From positions 1 to 54,495 of the forward strand of contig NZ_JACIBX010000017.1 in the NCBI RefSeq assembly GCF_014195545.1: a stretch of DNA of 54,495 nt, in the 5' to 3' direction. The translations under genes and the position numbers were made by a program. Source of the DNA: Limimaricola variabilis (GTDB lineage Bacteria; Pseudomonadota; Alphaproteobacteria; Rhodobacterales; Rhodobacteraceae). Below are positions 54,406 to 54,495 of this stretch, in pieces. The notes under the pieces are model-generated. The model had not been told where the DNA came from. It searched no databases and saw nothing but the letters and a program-made list of their open reading frames with translations. Every line of letters starts with the position of its first letter. Within the stretch, counting starts at the first letter, position 1.

Positions 54406-54495
54406 GGTCAGGACTCGTTAACCCTCAAAGCCAGAACATGACGGTCGCGGCCAGGGCGATGGCAGAAAGGAAGACCTTCGGGCATCTGTCGTAGC
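54406..54495 (-). mobile_element. End of an IS5-family insertion sequence (continues beyond the window)
   Basis: The last 22 codons of a transposase and an IR-like end (GGTCAGGACTCGTTAACCC on the plus strand from 54406) occupy the right edge. The adjoining CTAG at 54402-54405 fits the YTAR target duplicated by IS5-type elements. The other end of the element is outside the window, so the duplication cannot be checked here. Confidence 0.7.
54425..54495 (-). CDS. IS5-family transposase, C-terminal fragment (window edge)
   Basis: Read on the minus strand, the fragment is YDRCPKVFLSAIALAATVMF followed by WL and a stop at 54425. This is the typical hydrophobic C-terminus of IS5-family (DDE) transposases, where the R-Y-D-R-C...FLSAI...FWL pattern closes the protein. 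The rest lies beyond the window. Confidence 0.8.
   Translation of the reverse strand, partial: YDRCPKVFLSAIALAATVMFWL

Noticed and set aside
50086-54495. A full Zorya defence island
   Set aside because: Only ZorA/ZorB-like genes are seen; the left neighbour is chaC, the right neighbour an M23 peptidase, and no helicase or nuclease genes accompany them.

Overview
The window is a dense, GC-rich chromosomal segment of an alphaproteobacterium, almost certainly Rhodobacteraceae (Rhodobacterales). The evidence is the ChvI-ChvG-HPrK-RapZ-EIIA-HPr operon divergent from ATP-type pckA, the cell-cycle factor TrcR (DUF1013), the ffs / dnaX / ybaB / recR block, a membrane-anchored cytochrome c_y, and several families typical of this order (DUF6473, DUF2125, DUF2189, DUF2270). 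I see no rRNA, tRNA or CRISPR. The only mobile DNA is one end of an IS5-type element at the right border.

Layout. 1-1900: end of etfA and hbdA (fatty-acid/butanoate oxidation), with a DUF6473 gene between them on the other strand. 1899-6433: a tightly overlapping minus-strand operon for envelope stress sensing and PTS-type regulation (chvI, chvG, hprK, rapZ, manX-type EIIA, HPr). 6753-8351: pckA (gluconeogenesis), followed by a secreted alpha/beta hydrolase that lacks its serine nucleophile and a secreted RNase T2. 10202-16141: trcR, a PACE efflux gene, then a minus-strand run recR, ybaB, dnaX, DUF202, rsgA, a 12-codon ORF and SRP RNA (ffs) with its promoter. 16158-21861: HAD phosphatase, nucleotidase, nudC, an SRPBCC protein, prephenate dehydratase and cytochrome c_y.

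21970-27746: the four-gene yejABEF peptide importer. 27875-33915: FAH-family hydrolase, D,D-carboxypeptidase with SPOR domain, HAD phosphatase, clpS, an RsmC-like methyltransferase, an SDR protein lacking the catalytic lysine and a small lipoprotein. 34016-37770: three haem-biosynthesis genes (hemF, hemE, hemC) around a DUF2270 membrane protein. 37807-44487: P460-like cytochrome, DUF2189 membrane protein, GH13 glucosidase, aldo/keto reductase, family III CoA-transferase and an LpxR-like lipid A deacylase. 44495-49978: rpsD with its own promoter and structured leader, a tyrosine-synthesis pair (hisC-like aminotransferase and tyrA-type dehydrogenase) coupled to an extensin-family protein, DUF2125 and ChaC.

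50086-54495: a two-gene stator-like module (ExbB/MotA-type channel protein plus a 733-residue MotB/OmpA protein with a roughly 540-residue coiled coil), a convergent M23 peptidase gene and the IS5-type transposase end. The M23 reading frame continues upstream of its first possible start codon and stops exactly at the IS end, so its signal-peptide region appears to have been cut off by the insertion. The stator-like module is the best candidate for an uncharacterised system.
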